A stretch of 53,870 bases of DNA from Priestia filamentosa (GCF_900177535.1 NZ_FXAJ01000015.1:1-53870), one strand, 5' to 3'. Positions 19,697 through 30,000 are shown, counted from the first letter of the stretch. Translations and numbers: made by a program. Notes: generated by a model from the letters alone, not told the origin.

Positions 19697-20677
19697 ATGT
19701 CAAAATGGTCTAATTTAGCTAAAAAAGTATTAGAAGGTGAACTACTAGAAAAGAAAGAGGCACTAGAAATTCTTGAAGCTCCTAATGATGAAGTTCTCTC
19801 AATCATGGATGCTGCTTATACTATTCGCTCTCATTACTTTGGGAACAAAGTAAAGCTCAATATGATTATTAATGCCAAAAGCGGACTCTGCCCTGAAAAT
19901 TGTGGATACTGCTCACAATCTATTGTGTCAAACGCCCCTATTGAGAAATACCCTATGTTAAACAAAGAAACAATTATAGCAGGGGCACAGGAAGCTATAA
20001 AACGTCAAGCAGGAACCTACTGTATTGTGGCAAGTGGTAGGGCCCCATCAAAACGAGACGTGGAGGAAGTTGCTGGAGCGGTGGAAGAAATCACAAAAAC
20101 AACCTCTCTAAAAATTTGTGCATGTCTAGGATTTCTTAATGAAGAAAAAGCCCAAAGACTACAGCAAGCTGGTGTTCATCGTTATAATCACAATCTCAAT
20201 ACCCATCGAGATAACCACTCTTCTATTGTATCTACTCATACATATGAAGATAGAGTAAATACAGTGAACGAAGTGAAGGGATCAGGGATTTCTCCTTGCT
20301 CAGGCTGTATTTTTGGGATGGGAGAAACAAATGAACAAATCTATGAGATTGGTGTTTCATTAAGAAATCTTGATGTTGATTCAATTCCTGTCAATTTTCT
20401 TCATGCAATCAAAGGTACTCCGTTGCAGGATCAAAAACCGCTAGAACCACTAGCATGCTTAAAAATCCTTGCTCTCATGAGATTTATCAATCCAAGCAAA
20501 GAGATTCGTATTTCAGGTGGTCGTGAAGTAAACCTTCGTTCTCTTCAGCCTCTAGGGCTCTATGCAGCTAATTCTATTTTTGTTGGTGATTATTTAACAA
20601 CAGATGGACAAGAGGCAGAATATGACCATAAAATGATTGAAGATTTGGGGTTTGAAATCGAGGAATGTGCACTATAA
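19697..20677 (+). CDS. bioB: Biotin synthase, radical SAM
   Basis: Inserts sulfur into dethiobiotin to make biotin. The 326 residues carry the radical SAM cluster ligands C-x3-C-x2-C (Cys65, 69, 72 in CPENCGYC), and the [2Fe-2S] ligands expected of BioB: Cys in TYCIVASG, Cys in LKICACLG, Cys in SPCSGC and Arg in RISGGRE. The ATG at 19697 is chosen because GGAGTG precedes it; a longer in-frame start at 19643 would lie inside the operator. It stands alone, without other bio genes, on the opposite strand to its neighbours. Confidence 0.95.
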   Translation: MSKWSNLAKKVLEGELLEKKEALEILEAPNDEVLSIMDAAYTIRSHYFGNKVKLNMIINAKSGLCPENCGYCSQSIVSNAPIEKYPMLNKETIIAGAQEAIKRQAGTYCIVASGRAPSKRDVEEVAGAVEEITKTTSLKICACLGFLNEEKAQRLQQAGVHRYNHNLNTHRDNHSSIVSTHTYEDRVNTVNEVKGSGISPCSGCIFGMGETNEQIYEIGVSLRNLDVDSIPVNFLHAIKGTPLQDQKPLEPLACLKILALMRFINPSKEIRISGGREVNLRSLQPLGLYAANSIFVGDYLTTDGQEAEYDHKMIEDLGFEIEECAL

Positions 20678-20711
20678 AAAAAGAGCAGCCTAATCATTAG
20701 GCTGCTCTTAT
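20675..20711 (-). terminator. Convergent terminator between bioB and yabR
   Basis: Stem AAGAGCAGCCTAA/TTAGGCTGCTCTT around three bases (20681-20710). The T run is strong only on the minus strand, where it ends the yabR transcript. On the plus strand the hairpin is followed by ATGCG, so it is a weaker stop for bioB. Confidence 0.85.
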
Positions 20712-20776
20712 GCGTATCTATAAAAGATGAGCATTATTACTCACAGTAGTTCATTTATCGCTTCATCAGCAGCAAG

Positions 20777-21178
20777 TTAACCTCTTCTCGCTCCACGACC
20801 GCCACGTTTTGACTCTGTGTTACGTTTTAGGGAAGCAAGACGATCTTCACTATCCTTTAAAAAACGCGACATTTTTTGCTCAAAGTTCTCTGTATTTGGA
20901 CGATTGTTAGGACGTTCTTGACGCTTTCTTGGTGGACGATATGAATCTTTTGCTTTCTTAATTGATAAGCCGATTTTTCCATCTTTCTCAATATTGATGA
21001 CCTTTACTTCTACTTGATCACCGACTTGAAGATGTTCGCGAATGTCTTTTACATAGTTGTCAGCTACTTCACTAATGTGAACAAGTCCAGTTGTACCTTC
21101 TGAAAGCTCAACAAACGCTCCGAAATGTGTAATACCTGTTACTTTACCTTGTAACTTGCTGCCTACTTCGATTGACAT
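20777..21178 (-). CDS. yabR: S1-domain RNA-binding protein YabR
   Basis: A 133-residue protein: one S1 RNA-binding domain in the first 75 residues (GKVTGITHFGAFVEL, VEVKVINIEKDGKIGLSIK), then a basic, Arg/Asn-rich tail ending RGGRGARRG. This is the general-stress-protein-13 type S1 protein seen next to divIC in Bacillus. It probably binds ribosome or RNA; the exact role is not known to me. It lies 93 bases after divIC and ends at the hairpin shared with bioB. Confidence 0.9.
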   Translation of the reverse strand: MSIEVGSKLQGKVTGITHFGAFVELSEGTTGLVHISEVADNYVKDIREHLQVGDQVEVKVINIEKDGKIGLSIKKAKDSYRPPRKRQERPNNRPNTENFEQKMSRFLKDSEDRLASLKRNTESKRGGRGARRG

Positions 21179-21271
21179 AAAAAAAATGCTCCTCCTTAAA
21201 ATGTAAAAAAGTCAATTTATTATATATTATACAAAACTAAATTTCACGCTGTCAACGCACATAAGGTGCCG

Positions 21272-21646
21272 TTAATCTTTTACATTGAAAATAATTTGTC
21301 CATCTTCAGTTAAGAAATAATCTTTTCCTGCTAACTTCTTTATATAATCATCGTCGTTTAACTGCTTAATCTCTGTATTGAGGCTTTTCTCTTTCTTCTC
21401 AAGCTTCGTTAATTCTTCTGTTAACTGCTTATGTTCTGCTTTCTTCTCTTCAATGGCTGATTGCTGTGAAAAAAGCTTTACAGTAATAAAGATACTAAGG
21501 ATGAGAGCAAAGATGCCAAAAACGGTGAGACGCCTAATAAGTCCAACACGGCGACGACTTTTGGAATCCAGTTGTTTTTGTTGGGTTTCCACATGGCTTG
21601 AAGGTAGCGAGGTTACATTTTTACTTTTTCTTACTCCCACGTTCAC
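21272..21646 (-). CDS. divIC: Cell division protein DivIC (FtsB-like)
   Basis: Bitopic membrane protein that joins FtsL and DivIB in the division septum complex. The 124 residues give a basic cytoplasmic N terminus, one TM segment (about 40-60), then an extracellular coiled coil (QSAIEEKKAEHKQLTEELTKLEKKE) and the conserved DDDYIKKLAGKDYFL end. The start shown is a GTG that shares one base with the yabQ stop; a second GTG six bases later (21640) is an equally good choice by ribosome-site spacing. Confidence 0.93.
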   Translation of the reverse strand: MNVGVRKSKNVTSLPSSHVETQQKQLDSKSRRRVGLIRRLTVFGIFALILSIFITVKLFSQQSAIEEKKAEHKQLTEELTKLEKKEKSLNTEIKQLNDDDYIKKLAGKDYFLTEDGQIIFNVKD

Positions 21647-22269
21647 TACTCCTCCTTTTTCCGTTTCCAGAACAGCAAGTACTGTTTAAGCCCAATTGTT
21701 ATATTCTTGATTTTTACGGAAAATCCTTTTAAAGATTGAAAAAAACGGTAACAAAATTGTTGGACTGAAGTTGGCAACATTCTCCAAATGATTCTGAGAA
21801 GCCAAGCTATGGGGAATAAGAAAATCTTCAACACAGTAAGTGTTACAGTGAAAAGAAGATTACCTACATAAAGTACGATGGCAATAAGAGCCTGGATAAT
21901 GAACCATATTGGTTTAACAACAAGTCCTTTTATAAGTCGAACGACAAATAAATATAGAGAAACGACGGCTCGTACAAGAAAGGTTAACAGCGATTGATAC
22001 GGTTTCTTAAATAAACTTTGATATGCAGAAAAACCACATAAAAGGGCAAGAAAAATATAGAACCGTAGCTCCCCTTCATTTACAACGAACAATACATAGA
22101 AGATAAGAACCGCTTGCAGAAGCCAAAATACAATATCATGGCAAAATACAATCCAGCGAGAAACTAACTGTCGATTAAAGAAAAAACGATACGTATCAAT
22201 GGCAGCCCCAAGGTATGATCCTGTGAGCGCCATTGCTACCATCGTATAAAACTGAACATTTAGGGTCAT
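21646..22269 (-). CDS. yabQ: Sporulation membrane protein YabQ
   Basis: Known in B. subtilis as a mother-cell membrane protein needed for cortex formation. The 207 residues hold four to five hydrophobic segments, beginning right after the start (LNVQFYTMVAMALTGSYLGAA is split by a Gly), and a basic C-terminal end. It overlaps yabP by 4 bases and divIC by 1, which makes a coupled yabP-yabQ-divIC run. A division gene sharing the transcript with sporulation genes is as in B. subtilis. Confidence 0.9.
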   Translation of the reverse strand: MTLNVQFYTMVAMALTGSYLGAAIDTYRFFFNRQLVSRWIVFCHDIVFWLLQAVLIFYVLFVVNEGELRFYIFLALLCGFSAYQSLFKKPYQSLLTFLVRAVVSLYLFVVRLIKGLVVKPIWFIIQALIAIVLYVGNLLFTVTLTVLKIFLFPIAWLLRIIWRMLPTSVQQFCYRFFQSLKGFSVKIKNITIGLKQYLLFWKRKKEE

Positions 22270-22574
22270 CGGAACAGCTTGCTAAAGAATCCTTTAGCTT
22301 TCTCCGACTGGTTTGCTTCTAGATACACTATATCAAAAATTTTACCTTTAATCGATACGATTCCCTTATCTACATCTAAGTTCTTCATTTGTAAATTTTG
22401 TCCTCTTATTGAAAGGAAACCCATTACTGTCTCAAGCAAGAATTCTTCTGTATCAAAACTCTCCACTTGCTTTACACCTGTAATATCAAGAAGTCTACGG
22501 CCTTTCATCACTATATCGTGGTTGGGTGCACTTGTATCCTTCGTGCCCCCTGTCATATCATGATATTGATTCAT
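22266..22574 (-). CDS. yabP: Sporulation protein YabP
   Basis: A 102-residue YabP/YqfC-family protein, needed for spore cortex in the family. HDIVMKGRRLLDITGVKQVESFDTEEFLLET is the start of the family core (written here in the order seen), followed by a beta-rich end LNMKNLDVD-like region. It starts with ATG and overlaps yabQ by 4 bases. A CATATACC in the gap upstream (about 22628-22640, minus strand) could be part of a sigma-E -10, but no matching -35 was found at the right distance. Confidence 0.9.
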   Translation of the reverse strand: MNQYHDMTGGTKDTSAPNHDIVMKGRRLLDITGVKQVESFDTEEFLLETVMGFLSIRGQNLQMKNLDVDKGIVSIKGKIFDIVYLEANQSEKAKGFFSKLFR

Positions 22575-22666
22575 TGTCCCCTCACCTCATCTAATGAATT
22601 CATGAGATCCTCACACGAATCTTTTCACATTAGGTATATGAGGTGGAAGGGTTATTTAGAACAAGC

Positions 22667-22942
22667 CTAATTTCTTTCTGATGTATACTCTTCTTTTACA
22701 ATTGTGTAAAGAGAAGAGGCTTCTTCTTTTTTAGCTGTTTCTTGAAGTGCATTAATTTTTACTGTCACTTCTTTTGTGCCAAATTTAATCTTTAAAACAT
22801 CATTCTCTTTTAATTTCGTACTAGCTTTTGCTTCTTGGTCGTTAACAGTGATACGACCTTGATCTGCCACTTCTTTTGCTAATGTACGACGTTTTATTAA
22901 TCTTGATACTTTAAGAAATTTATCAAGTCTCATCTTACTCAC
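22667..22942 (-). CDS. rqcP: S4-domain protein RqcP (ribosome-associated quality control)
   Basis: In B. subtilis this protein (YabO) works with RqcH to add poly-alanine tails on stalled 50S subunits. The 91-residue protein is a single S4 domain starting MRLDKFLKVSRLIKRRTLAKEV-like, with the RNA-binding Arg/Lys pattern, the ITVNDQ turn and the LKENDVLKI strand. A Hsp15-like (HslR) heat-shock role is the older annotation. It lies 8 bases after yabN and probably shares its transcript. Confidence 0.9.
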   Translation of the reverse strand: MSKMRLDKFLKVSRLIKRRTLAKEVADQGRITVNDQEAKASTKLKENDVLKIKFGTKEVTVKINALQETAKKEEASSLYTIVKEEYTSERN

Positions 22943-22950
22943 CTTTCTAT

Positions 22951-24417
22951 CTATAAACCTTTTTTCTTTGCTTCATTCCAGAACTCATCAAGCTGCTCAA
23001 GAGAAAAATCTCTAAAGTTCGCCCCTCGTTCTTTTACCCGTTCTTCAATATAATTGAACCTATTTATGAATTTTGCATTGCTTTTAGCCAAGGCTACTTC
23101 AGGATCGATTTTATAATAGCGAGCCACATTAACAATGGCTGTCAAAATGTCACCGAACTCTTCCATCATTTCTTCGGTCACTTCTGTTGATTCTTTAACT
23201 TCTTGTTTAAATTCTTCGAGCTCTTCTTGTACTTTATCGTACATTGGAGCAACATCATCCCAGTCAAAGCCTACCTTAGACACTTTTTTCTGAATATGAT
23301 AAGCCTTTAATAGTGAAGGCATTGATCGTGGAATTCCGTCTAAAATAGACTCACGCTCTTGCTTCTCTTGTTTTTTAATTTCTTCCCAATTTGTTAACAC
23401 ATCTTCCACATTATTTGCTTCTTTCTTACCAAAAACATGAGGATGGCGACGAACCATTTTCGCAGATATACCTTCAATCACATCATCAACAGTAAACATG
23501 CCTTCATCTTCTCCAATTTGAGCATGCAGCATTACTTGAAGAAGGATATCTCCGAGCTCTTCTATAATATGATCATCATCCCCATTATCAATTGCTTCAA
23601 TAAGCTCGTACGCTTCCTCTAACACATACGATCGTAGTGATTCATGTGTTTGTTTCTGATCCCACGGACAGCCATCAGGTCCCCTTAATGTTGCAATAAT
23701 AGAGCGGAGTGTTGGAAACTGTTTGTACAACACTTCTTCATCAGTCACAGGAGGTATGTAAAGAGTTAAAAGATTATCAACCTCTCGAATATGATGATCA
23801 AGTTCGTATAACTGCACTTTTTGAACATTTTCGTTCTGGCTTCCTGCTGACCTTACAATATAAACGGGATACTCGTCAGGAAGTTTCTCCATTAGAACAA
23901 GTTTTACATCTGAAGCAACAAATCCATCATAAACTTGAGCAATGATTACATGTTGTGTAACTTGAATTTCTTCCTTCTTTAGGCTTGTTCCATCAAGAAG
24001 TTGAAATCCTTCGATAGGATCTATTTTCACTGCCGTAAATAACGGATCTAAAAAGCTTTGGCCTCCGCTAATTTCAATTTCCACTTCTTTCTCTTTCCCT
24101 TTTTGCAAAAGAAGCTGTACTGTCTGTTCCGCAACCATCGGATGGCCTGGTACAACGTATAATACATCTTCTTTTTCAGCTTTTTCAATTAAGACATTTG
24201 AGATATGTTCATATACTTCCTCAAATGTTTTAAACGCTTCATAACTATCATCGAAAGATTGGAAAGTAATGCCCTCTGCTTCTAACTGAGGGACGAGTGG
24301 ATGATGCTTTGTTCTAATATATCCTTCTTTTGTTCCTTGAAGAATTTTTAATGTGCCAATTGTCAGTTGATCATAGTCACCTGCACCTAGACCAAGTACT
24401 TTAATCTTTTTTGCCAT
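22951..24417 (-). CDS. yabN: Tetrapyrrole-methylase-like / MazG nucleotide pyrophosphohydrolase fusion
   Basis: Two-domain protein of 488 residues. The N-terminal half (about 1-220) is a SAM-dependent tetrapyrrole-methylase-type fold (LGLGAGDYDQLTIG, DVLYVVPGHPMVAE). The C-terminal half is MazG (LRGPDGCPWDQKQTHESL, EEAYELIEAID, EELGDILLQVMLHAQ) with its Glu-rich metal sites and a second partial MazG repeat. MazG removes abnormal or excess NTPs. The fusion is the normal form in Bacillus. Between yabM and rqcP, 13 and 8 bases away. Confidence 0.93.
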   Translation of the reverse strand: MAKKIKVLGLGAGDYDQLTIGTLKILQGTKEGYIRTKHHPLVPQLEAEGITFQSFDDSYEAFKTFEEVYEHISNVLIEKAEKEDVLYVVPGHPMVAEQTVQLLLQKGKEKEVEIEISGGQSFLDPLFTAVKIDPIEGFQLLDGTSLKKEEIQVTQHVIIAQVYDGFVASDVKLVLMEKLPDEYPVYIVRSAGSQNENVQKVQLYELDHHIREVDNLLTLYIPPVTDEEVLYKQFPTLRSIIATLRGPDGCPWDQKQTHESLRSYVLEEAYELIEAIDNGDDDHIIEELGDILLQVMLHAQIGEDEGMFTVDDVIEGISAKMVRRHPHVFGKKEANNVEDVLTNWEEIKKQEKQERESILDGIPRSMPSLLKAYHIQKKVSKVGFDWDDVAPMYDKVQEELEEFKQEVKESTEVTEEMMEEFGDILTAIVNVARYYKIDPEVALAKSNAKFINRFNYIEERVKERGANFRDFSLEQLDEFWNEAKKKGL

Positions 24418-24430
24418 TTTATCACCTTTC

Positions 24431-26011
24431 CTATCTCTTCCGTCCTAACTTTGCAAGCTTGCTTCCAAGTGGGAGCATTGCGAGTTCCTCTAATGTAAAC
24501 ATCCCCATCTTTAAAATTGTACTCATATAAATTAGACCTCCAAGTACAACACTTGTTAGGGCAACTAGTGCATGTTGATTTCCTTCGTCCCTCACTATAA
24601 CTGGCCATAAAAGTTGATAAACTATTAGAACAACCGCCATAACCAATAATGCTTTCAACACTGTATAAAGCGAGGAAAAAGAGAGCCTTGGAAGCACACG
24701 AATAACCCGCAAATACGTTACATTTCCAAATGTAATGAAAGCAAAGCACATCACAGAAGCAAACGCAGCTCCTTTTGTTCCGAAAGAAGGAACTAAAAAT
24801 TCGTTTAATTGCCACTTAACAATAATACCTATCAATACTGAGAGGGCAGGTATATAGACTCTATTCATCCCTTGAATAATAGCTGAGCTTGTTGCAGCTA
24901 GAGTTGTGAATGCCACTGTAATACTTAATATAGCAAGAACATCAGAGCCTCTGTAATCCCCATAAAGCATAGCATTTGTTGGTTTAATAATAAGACATAA
25001 ACCACCAGCTGCTCCAAAGCCAACAACCGTTCCTACACGTAGAGCTAAGCTTGCCTTATACTGAAGAAGTCTTCGATCCTTCTGTAGAAAAGCTGTTGAA
25101 ATAACAGGAACAAGGGATAAAGAGAAAGCCGTGCCAACAACCGTGCCAAGCTGAATAAGAGGCAATCCTCTATCATATACTCCCTTTAATACCTTAGCCG
25201 TAATCTCATCAATTCCTCCTGAGGTTAGCTCGCCATATAGTGTAAATGAATCAATAAGCTGCATAAACAAAAGACTCATTCCGCTTAAGCAAACCCAAAA
25301 CCCTTGAGAAACTAATTTCCTTATAATTCGAAAAGCGCCTAATAGACGCACGAATCCTACTTTCTCTCTCCTTAATCGAAGTACAAAGGAAAGTAAAACA
25401 ATTAGTGCTGCTCCGCTGCCGATTAATGAACCTAATATAGCAGCAGCCCCTACATCGTAAATACTTTGTCTTGTTTGGATGAAAAGATACACAAAAAGCA
25501 AGATACATCCTACTCGAACGAACTGCTCCGTCACTTGTGATAGAGCGGTTGGAAACATATTATTCTCACCTTGATAATATCCTCTAATCACAGCCATGAA
25601 TGGAATAAACAAGTAGGAAAGAGCTACAAGCTGAATAAGAGGAGCAAGTCCTTTGTCTTCCATTGCTCCTGCAATATAATCAGCTGTTGTATATTGAAAA
25701 AGCGCAAGAAACCCACTAAATACGAGGAGAAATACAAAGGAAACTCTAACAACTTCTCTTCGTTCTCTCTCTGAATTTTGTTCTGTTAACAATTTTGAGA
25801 TGACAACAGGAAAACCAAATGTACTTAAGAACACAGAAATGCCGTAAAACGGATAAATTTGTTGATAAATATAAAACCCAATATCACCTGATAAGTAGTG
25901 ATATGGAATACGATATACAGCACTTAACACTTTAGTAATGAGCCCTGAAATCGTGAGGATAATCGCTCCATTCCAAATCATTGAAGAACGAATTTTGTTT
26001 TTTCTTTTCAT
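24431..26011 (-). CDS. yabM: MOP-family polysaccharide flippase, SpoVB/MurJ-like (YabM)
   Basis: A 526-residue polytopic membrane protein with about 14 hydrophobic segments and the SpoVB start pattern (GLITKVLSAVYRIPYHYLSGD, IYPFYGISVFLSTFGFPVVISKL, written split). The MOP superfamily flips lipid-linked sugars; SpoVB and MurJ move cell-wall precursors. In B. subtilis yabM is one of several paralogues and its own substrate is unknown. It follows the spoVT terminator, so it should start a new transcript running into yabN and rqcP; no clean promoter was resolved. Confidence 0.88.
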   Translation of the reverse strand: MKRKNKIRSSMIWNGAIILTISGLITKVLSAVYRIPYHYLSGDIGFYIYQQIYPFYGISVFLSTFGFPVVISKLLTEQNSERERREVVRVSFVFLLVFSGFLALFQYTTADYIAGAMEDKGLAPLIQLVALSYLFIPFMAVIRGYYQGENNMFPTALSQVTEQFVRVGCILLFVYLFIQTRQSIYDVGAAAILGSLIGSGAALIVLLSFVLRLRREKVGFVRLLGAFRIIRKLVSQGFWVCLSGMSLLFMQLIDSFTLYGELTSGGIDEITAKVLKGVYDRGLPLIQLGTVVGTAFSLSLVPVISTAFLQKDRRLLQYKASLALRVGTVVGFGAAGGLCLIIKPTNAMLYGDYRGSDVLAILSITVAFTTLAATSSAIIQGMNRVYIPALSVLIGIIVKWQLNEFLVPSFGTKGAAFASVMCFAFITFGNVTYLRVIRVLPRLSFSSLYTVLKALLVMAVVLIVYQLLWPVIVRDEGNQHALVALTSVVLGGLIYMSTILKMGMFTLEELAMLPLGSKLAKLGRKR

Positions 26012-26091
26012 ATCGTCTACCTTCTTTAACCCATTTACAACACCTGTATTATATCACGCTACTTTCTATTATGCTCTATATCCCTTCACCT

Positions 26092-26145
26092 AAAAAAAGA
26101 AGAGATACCTAAGCAGCAAAGTGCTTGTTGATATCTCTTCTTTCT
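26092..26145 (-). terminator. Terminator of spoVT
   Basis: Twelve-base outer stem AAAGAAGAGATA (26096-26107) with TATCTCTTCTTT (26132-26143), an inner AAGC/GCTT hairpin, and a seven-base T run on the minus strand. Confidence 0.88.
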
Positions 26146-26204
26146 TTTATACGCGTAAGTATCTGTTTTATAAAGATAGATAAAAATAAGTAGACCTTTA
26201 CTAA

Positions 26205-26741
26205 TTATTGTTCCATTTGACGAGAAAGGAATCCAGCTGCTGTCTGAACAGCCTTGTGCTCAATTTCTGAGACTGTTCCTTCTTTTGAGAAGATAACGAC
26301 AGCTCCAATTGGGTCTCCATTGGCAATAATAGGTCCAATTGTATATGATGATACTTTTTCTTCATGACCATCTGCAAGCTCAATTGTCTTCTCTTCTGTA
26401 ACAATAGTAGAACTACGATTTTCCATTGTTGTCTCAAGAAGCTGACCTACACTTTTGTTCAGATAATCCTTTTTAGATGCTCCGGCAATTGCAATGAAGT
26501 AATCTCGGTCACAAACTAAGATTGGGTTACCTAAACTGTCATATAATGCTTCAGCGTATTCTTTCGCAAAGTCACTTAATTCGCTGATTGGTGAATATTT
26601 CTTTAAAATTACTTCACCATCGCGATCAACGAAAATCTCAAGTGGATCTCCTTCGCGAATCCTTAATGTTCTTCTAATTTCTTTTGGGATTACAACACGC
26701 CCCAAATCATCAATTCTGCGAACTATACCTGTTGCTTTCAT
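26205..26741 (-). CDS. spoVT: Forespore transcription factor SpoVT
   Basis: AbrB-type regulator that tunes sigma-G genes late in the forespore. The 178 residues give an N-terminal swapped-hairpin DNA-binding domain (ATGIVRRIDDLGRVVIPKEIRR) split from a C-terminal GAF-like domain (about 55-178). The N terminus is clearly related to AbrB at 45883. The ATG at 26741 is preferred over the upstream ATG at 26762 because it gives the family start and GTGAGG precedes it. It is monocistronic, with a sigma-G-like promoter and a terminator. Confidence 0.96.
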   Translation of the reverse strand: MKATGIVRRIDDLGRVVIPKEIRRTLRIREGDPLEIFVDRDGEVILKKYSPISELSDFAKEYAEALYDSLGNPILVCDRDYFIAIAGASKKDYLNKSVGQLLETTMENRSSTIVTEEKTIELADGHEEKVSSYTIGPIIANGDPIGAVVIFSKEGTVSEIEHKAVQTAAGFLSRQMEQ

Positions 26742-26811
26742 GAAACAAAGCCTCACTTTCATAAGATGATGAATAATTGGTCATGGTTGAATTTATCACC
26801 AATGTTGAAGT

Positions 26812-26840
26812 TAGTATCCTTCACATATTAACTTCTATAC
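26812..26840 (-). promoter_or_regulatory. Candidate sigma-G promoter of spoVT
   Basis: Minus strand: GTATA (26836-26840), 17-base spacer, GATACTA (26812-26818), close to the sigma-G pattern with -10 CATACTA. SpoVT is a sigma-G gene in B. subtilis. The 200 bases from here to the mfd stop (27043) hold nothing else I can name. Confidence 0.6.
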
Positions 26841-27042
26841 GTAAATAGTTGGTTTTTTTTATAAAAAACGACGTTTTATACGATTTTATGCCACATTTAG
26901 TCATTACTACCCCATTATGGAGTGTTTTGAATAGAAAGACAATCGTTGTTAACATAATATTGGCTACTTGTAATATTTTAATTTTAATGTCATATTTGTC
27001 ATTAATGTATCATTCTAGAAAGAGTGCTTTGTTCATGAAAAG

Positions 27043-30000
27043 CTAGACAGATTTTACCTTTTTTTCTTTTCGAACATCTTTTAGATTTTTTACGAATTTC
27101 AAAATCATCGGAAGCCATTCAGCTTCTTTTAGACGGTTAATATTTGCTACAACTTTGACACGGTTTCCTTCCATACCAAACCCCATCATTCGTCCAAACT
27201 CATTTCCTAACTGAAATAGCTTCTGTCCATCAATCTCAGCACTTGTCTTCTCAGTTAGGAGAATAGAGATTTCTGTCTTAGATTGCATAACAGATTCTAC
27301 TCCATTCTCCGCTGCGTACACTTTCATTTCAGCAACTTTAAATAAGTAGCCCACTTCAGCAGGATAATCACCAAAGCGATCAATCATTTCTTCTTTCAAA
27401 TCTTCAAGATCTTCGAGACTTTCAATGCCACGGAATCGTTTGTACATATCAATTTTCATTCTACCGTCTACAATATACTGATCTGGAATGTAGGCATCAA
27501 GATTAATATTAATCTCAACATCCACTTTCTCTTCTTCACCGCTGCCTTGCCTCTCTTCAATTGCTTCTTTAAGCATTTGAGAGTATAAATCAAAACCAAC
27601 AGAGTCAATAAAGCCATGCTGTTGGGCTCCTAGTAAGTTCCCTGCTCCACGAATGGATAAATCACGCATTGCAATCTTAAATCCAGAACCAAGCTCTGTA
27701 AACTCTTTAATTGCTTGCAGTCTTTGCTCAGCTACTTCACTTAGAGCTTTATCTTTACGGTATGTGAAATAAGCATATGCAACTCGATTTGAACGACCAA
27801 CACGTCCACGTAGCTGATAAAGCTGTGAAAGGCCCATACGATCTGCATCATGTACAATCAATGTATTAACATTTGGAATATCAACACCCGTTTCAATGAT
27901 AGTTGTGCTCACTAAAACGTCATATTCTCCTTCTAAGAAACTTAACACAGCTGCTTCAAGCTCCGTTTCGTTCATCTTACCGTGTGCATAAGCAACACGT
28001 GCATCAGGAACAAGGGTTGAGATTTCTTCTGCTTTACGCTCAATATCTTCTACACGGTTATAAAGGAAGTACACTTGCCCATCTCTAGCAAGTTCGCGTT
28101 CAATTGCTTCCCTTACAAGTGGAGGATTATATTCAAGCACATAAGTTTGCACAGGAAAACGGTTTTCAGGAGGTGTTTCAATAACAGATAAATCGCGAAC
28201 TCCAAGCATCGACATATGCAGTGTTCTTGGAATTGGCGTTGCTGTCAATGTTAGAACATCAATATTAGCTTTTAGCTGTTTTATTTTTTCCTTATGTGTA
28301 ACACCAAAGCGCTGTTCTTCATCAATAATAAGCAACCCTAAATCCTTATACTTAATATCTTTAGAAAGCAAGCGATGTGTTCCAATTACAATATCTACAA
28401 CCCCTGATTTTAATCCTTTTGCTGTTTCTTGTTGCTGCTTTCTTGTTCTAAAACGGCTTAAAAGACCAATATTTATTGGATATTCTTGAAATCTTTCACG
28501 GATTGTTTCATAGTGCTGCTGAGCTAGTATTGTAGTCGGCACAAGAAAAGCCACTTGTTTTCCTTCATGAATGGCTTTGAATGCTGCTCTTATAGCAACT
28601 TCTGTCTTTCCGTATCCAACATCTCCACAAAGAAGACGATCCATAGGACGGATGCGTTCCATATCCTTTTTCACTTCCGCAATTGAGCGCAGTTGATCTT
28701 CTGTTTCTTGATATGGAAAAGATGCCTCAAATGCACGTTGCATATCACTATCAGGAGCAAATGGATATCCCTTACTTGCTTCGCGTTCTGCATAAAGCTT
28801 AATAAGATCATCTGCAATATCTTGAACAGATGCCTCTACTTTACGCTTCACTTTCTTCCAGTCGTTACCGCCCAATTTATAGAGTTTAGGCTCTTTACCT
28901 TCAGAACCAACATATTTCTGTACTTGGTCAATCTGTTCAACAGGTACATATAGTTTATCTGTACCTTCATATCGAATGTTCAAATAATCTTTGTGAAGCC
29001 CGTTGATTTCTAGCGTTTCAATGCCTAGATATTTACCGATCCCGTGATTTACGTGAACAACATGATCACCAACATTAAGCTCTGAATAACTTTTAATTCG
29101 CTCTGCATTTGAAAGCTTTTGACGTCTCTTTGATTTTTTAACACGTTTCTTAAATAACTCTTCTTCTGTAATCACAACAAGCTTCTGCATTGGGAGCTCA
29201 AATCCAGATTGTAAGTCACCTTCTACAATTTGAATTGTGCCTGGAATAAGCTGAGAATCTTCTTTCAAAATAATAGAATCAAGATCATAGTCACGAAGAA
29301 CAGACTCCAGCTTATCTACTCGTTCCAATGTAGGACCAAGCACAACAATCGTAAAGTTGTTTTTAACCCAACGCTCCACTTCTCCCTTGAACAAATTCAT
29401 CTGTCCGTGAAACTGCTGCATTGCTTTAAAAGAGACATTTACAATGTTTTGGGGACTTGTATTTGGAACATGCTTCAAAAATAGCGACATATAGATAAAT
29501 GGTGCTTTATGCTTTTGAAGAAGAGTTGGCATGTTGTGAGACAGTGGGATGTCATGTACAAATTCTCCAACCATAAGCTGATTTGTAACCCAATCAGCTT
29601 CATCTTTCTTTAACTGTTCTGATGCTTCATGTACTCTTGTAATTTCGTCGAAGAACACAGCACCATTTTCAGGTAGGTAATCTAGTAAACTAGCTGGTTC
29701 TTCATAAAGAAGGTGAAAATATTTTGAGACATCATCAAAAATCTGCTTATTTTTTAGTTGTTCAATTTCATATTGAACTTTTTCAACAAGCTGCTCTTTT
29801 ACAGTTTCATCTTTCACTTTCTTTAAAGTTTTCGAAAGCGCTGCTTCTAGCGACTTTGCCCCTTGAATCAGCTGTTCTTCTGTAAGAAGTAGTTCTGTTG
29901 CAGGGCCAATTGTAATGCTCTCTAGCTTATCTACTGAACGTTGCTCTTCAGCTGTGAAAGTTCGAATTGAATCTACCTCGGTATCAAATAATTCAATTCT

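Noticed and set aside
26849-27046. Plus-strand 65-codon ORF in the spoVT-mfd gap
   Set aside because: AT-rich hydrophobic run with no ribosome site and no recognisable family.
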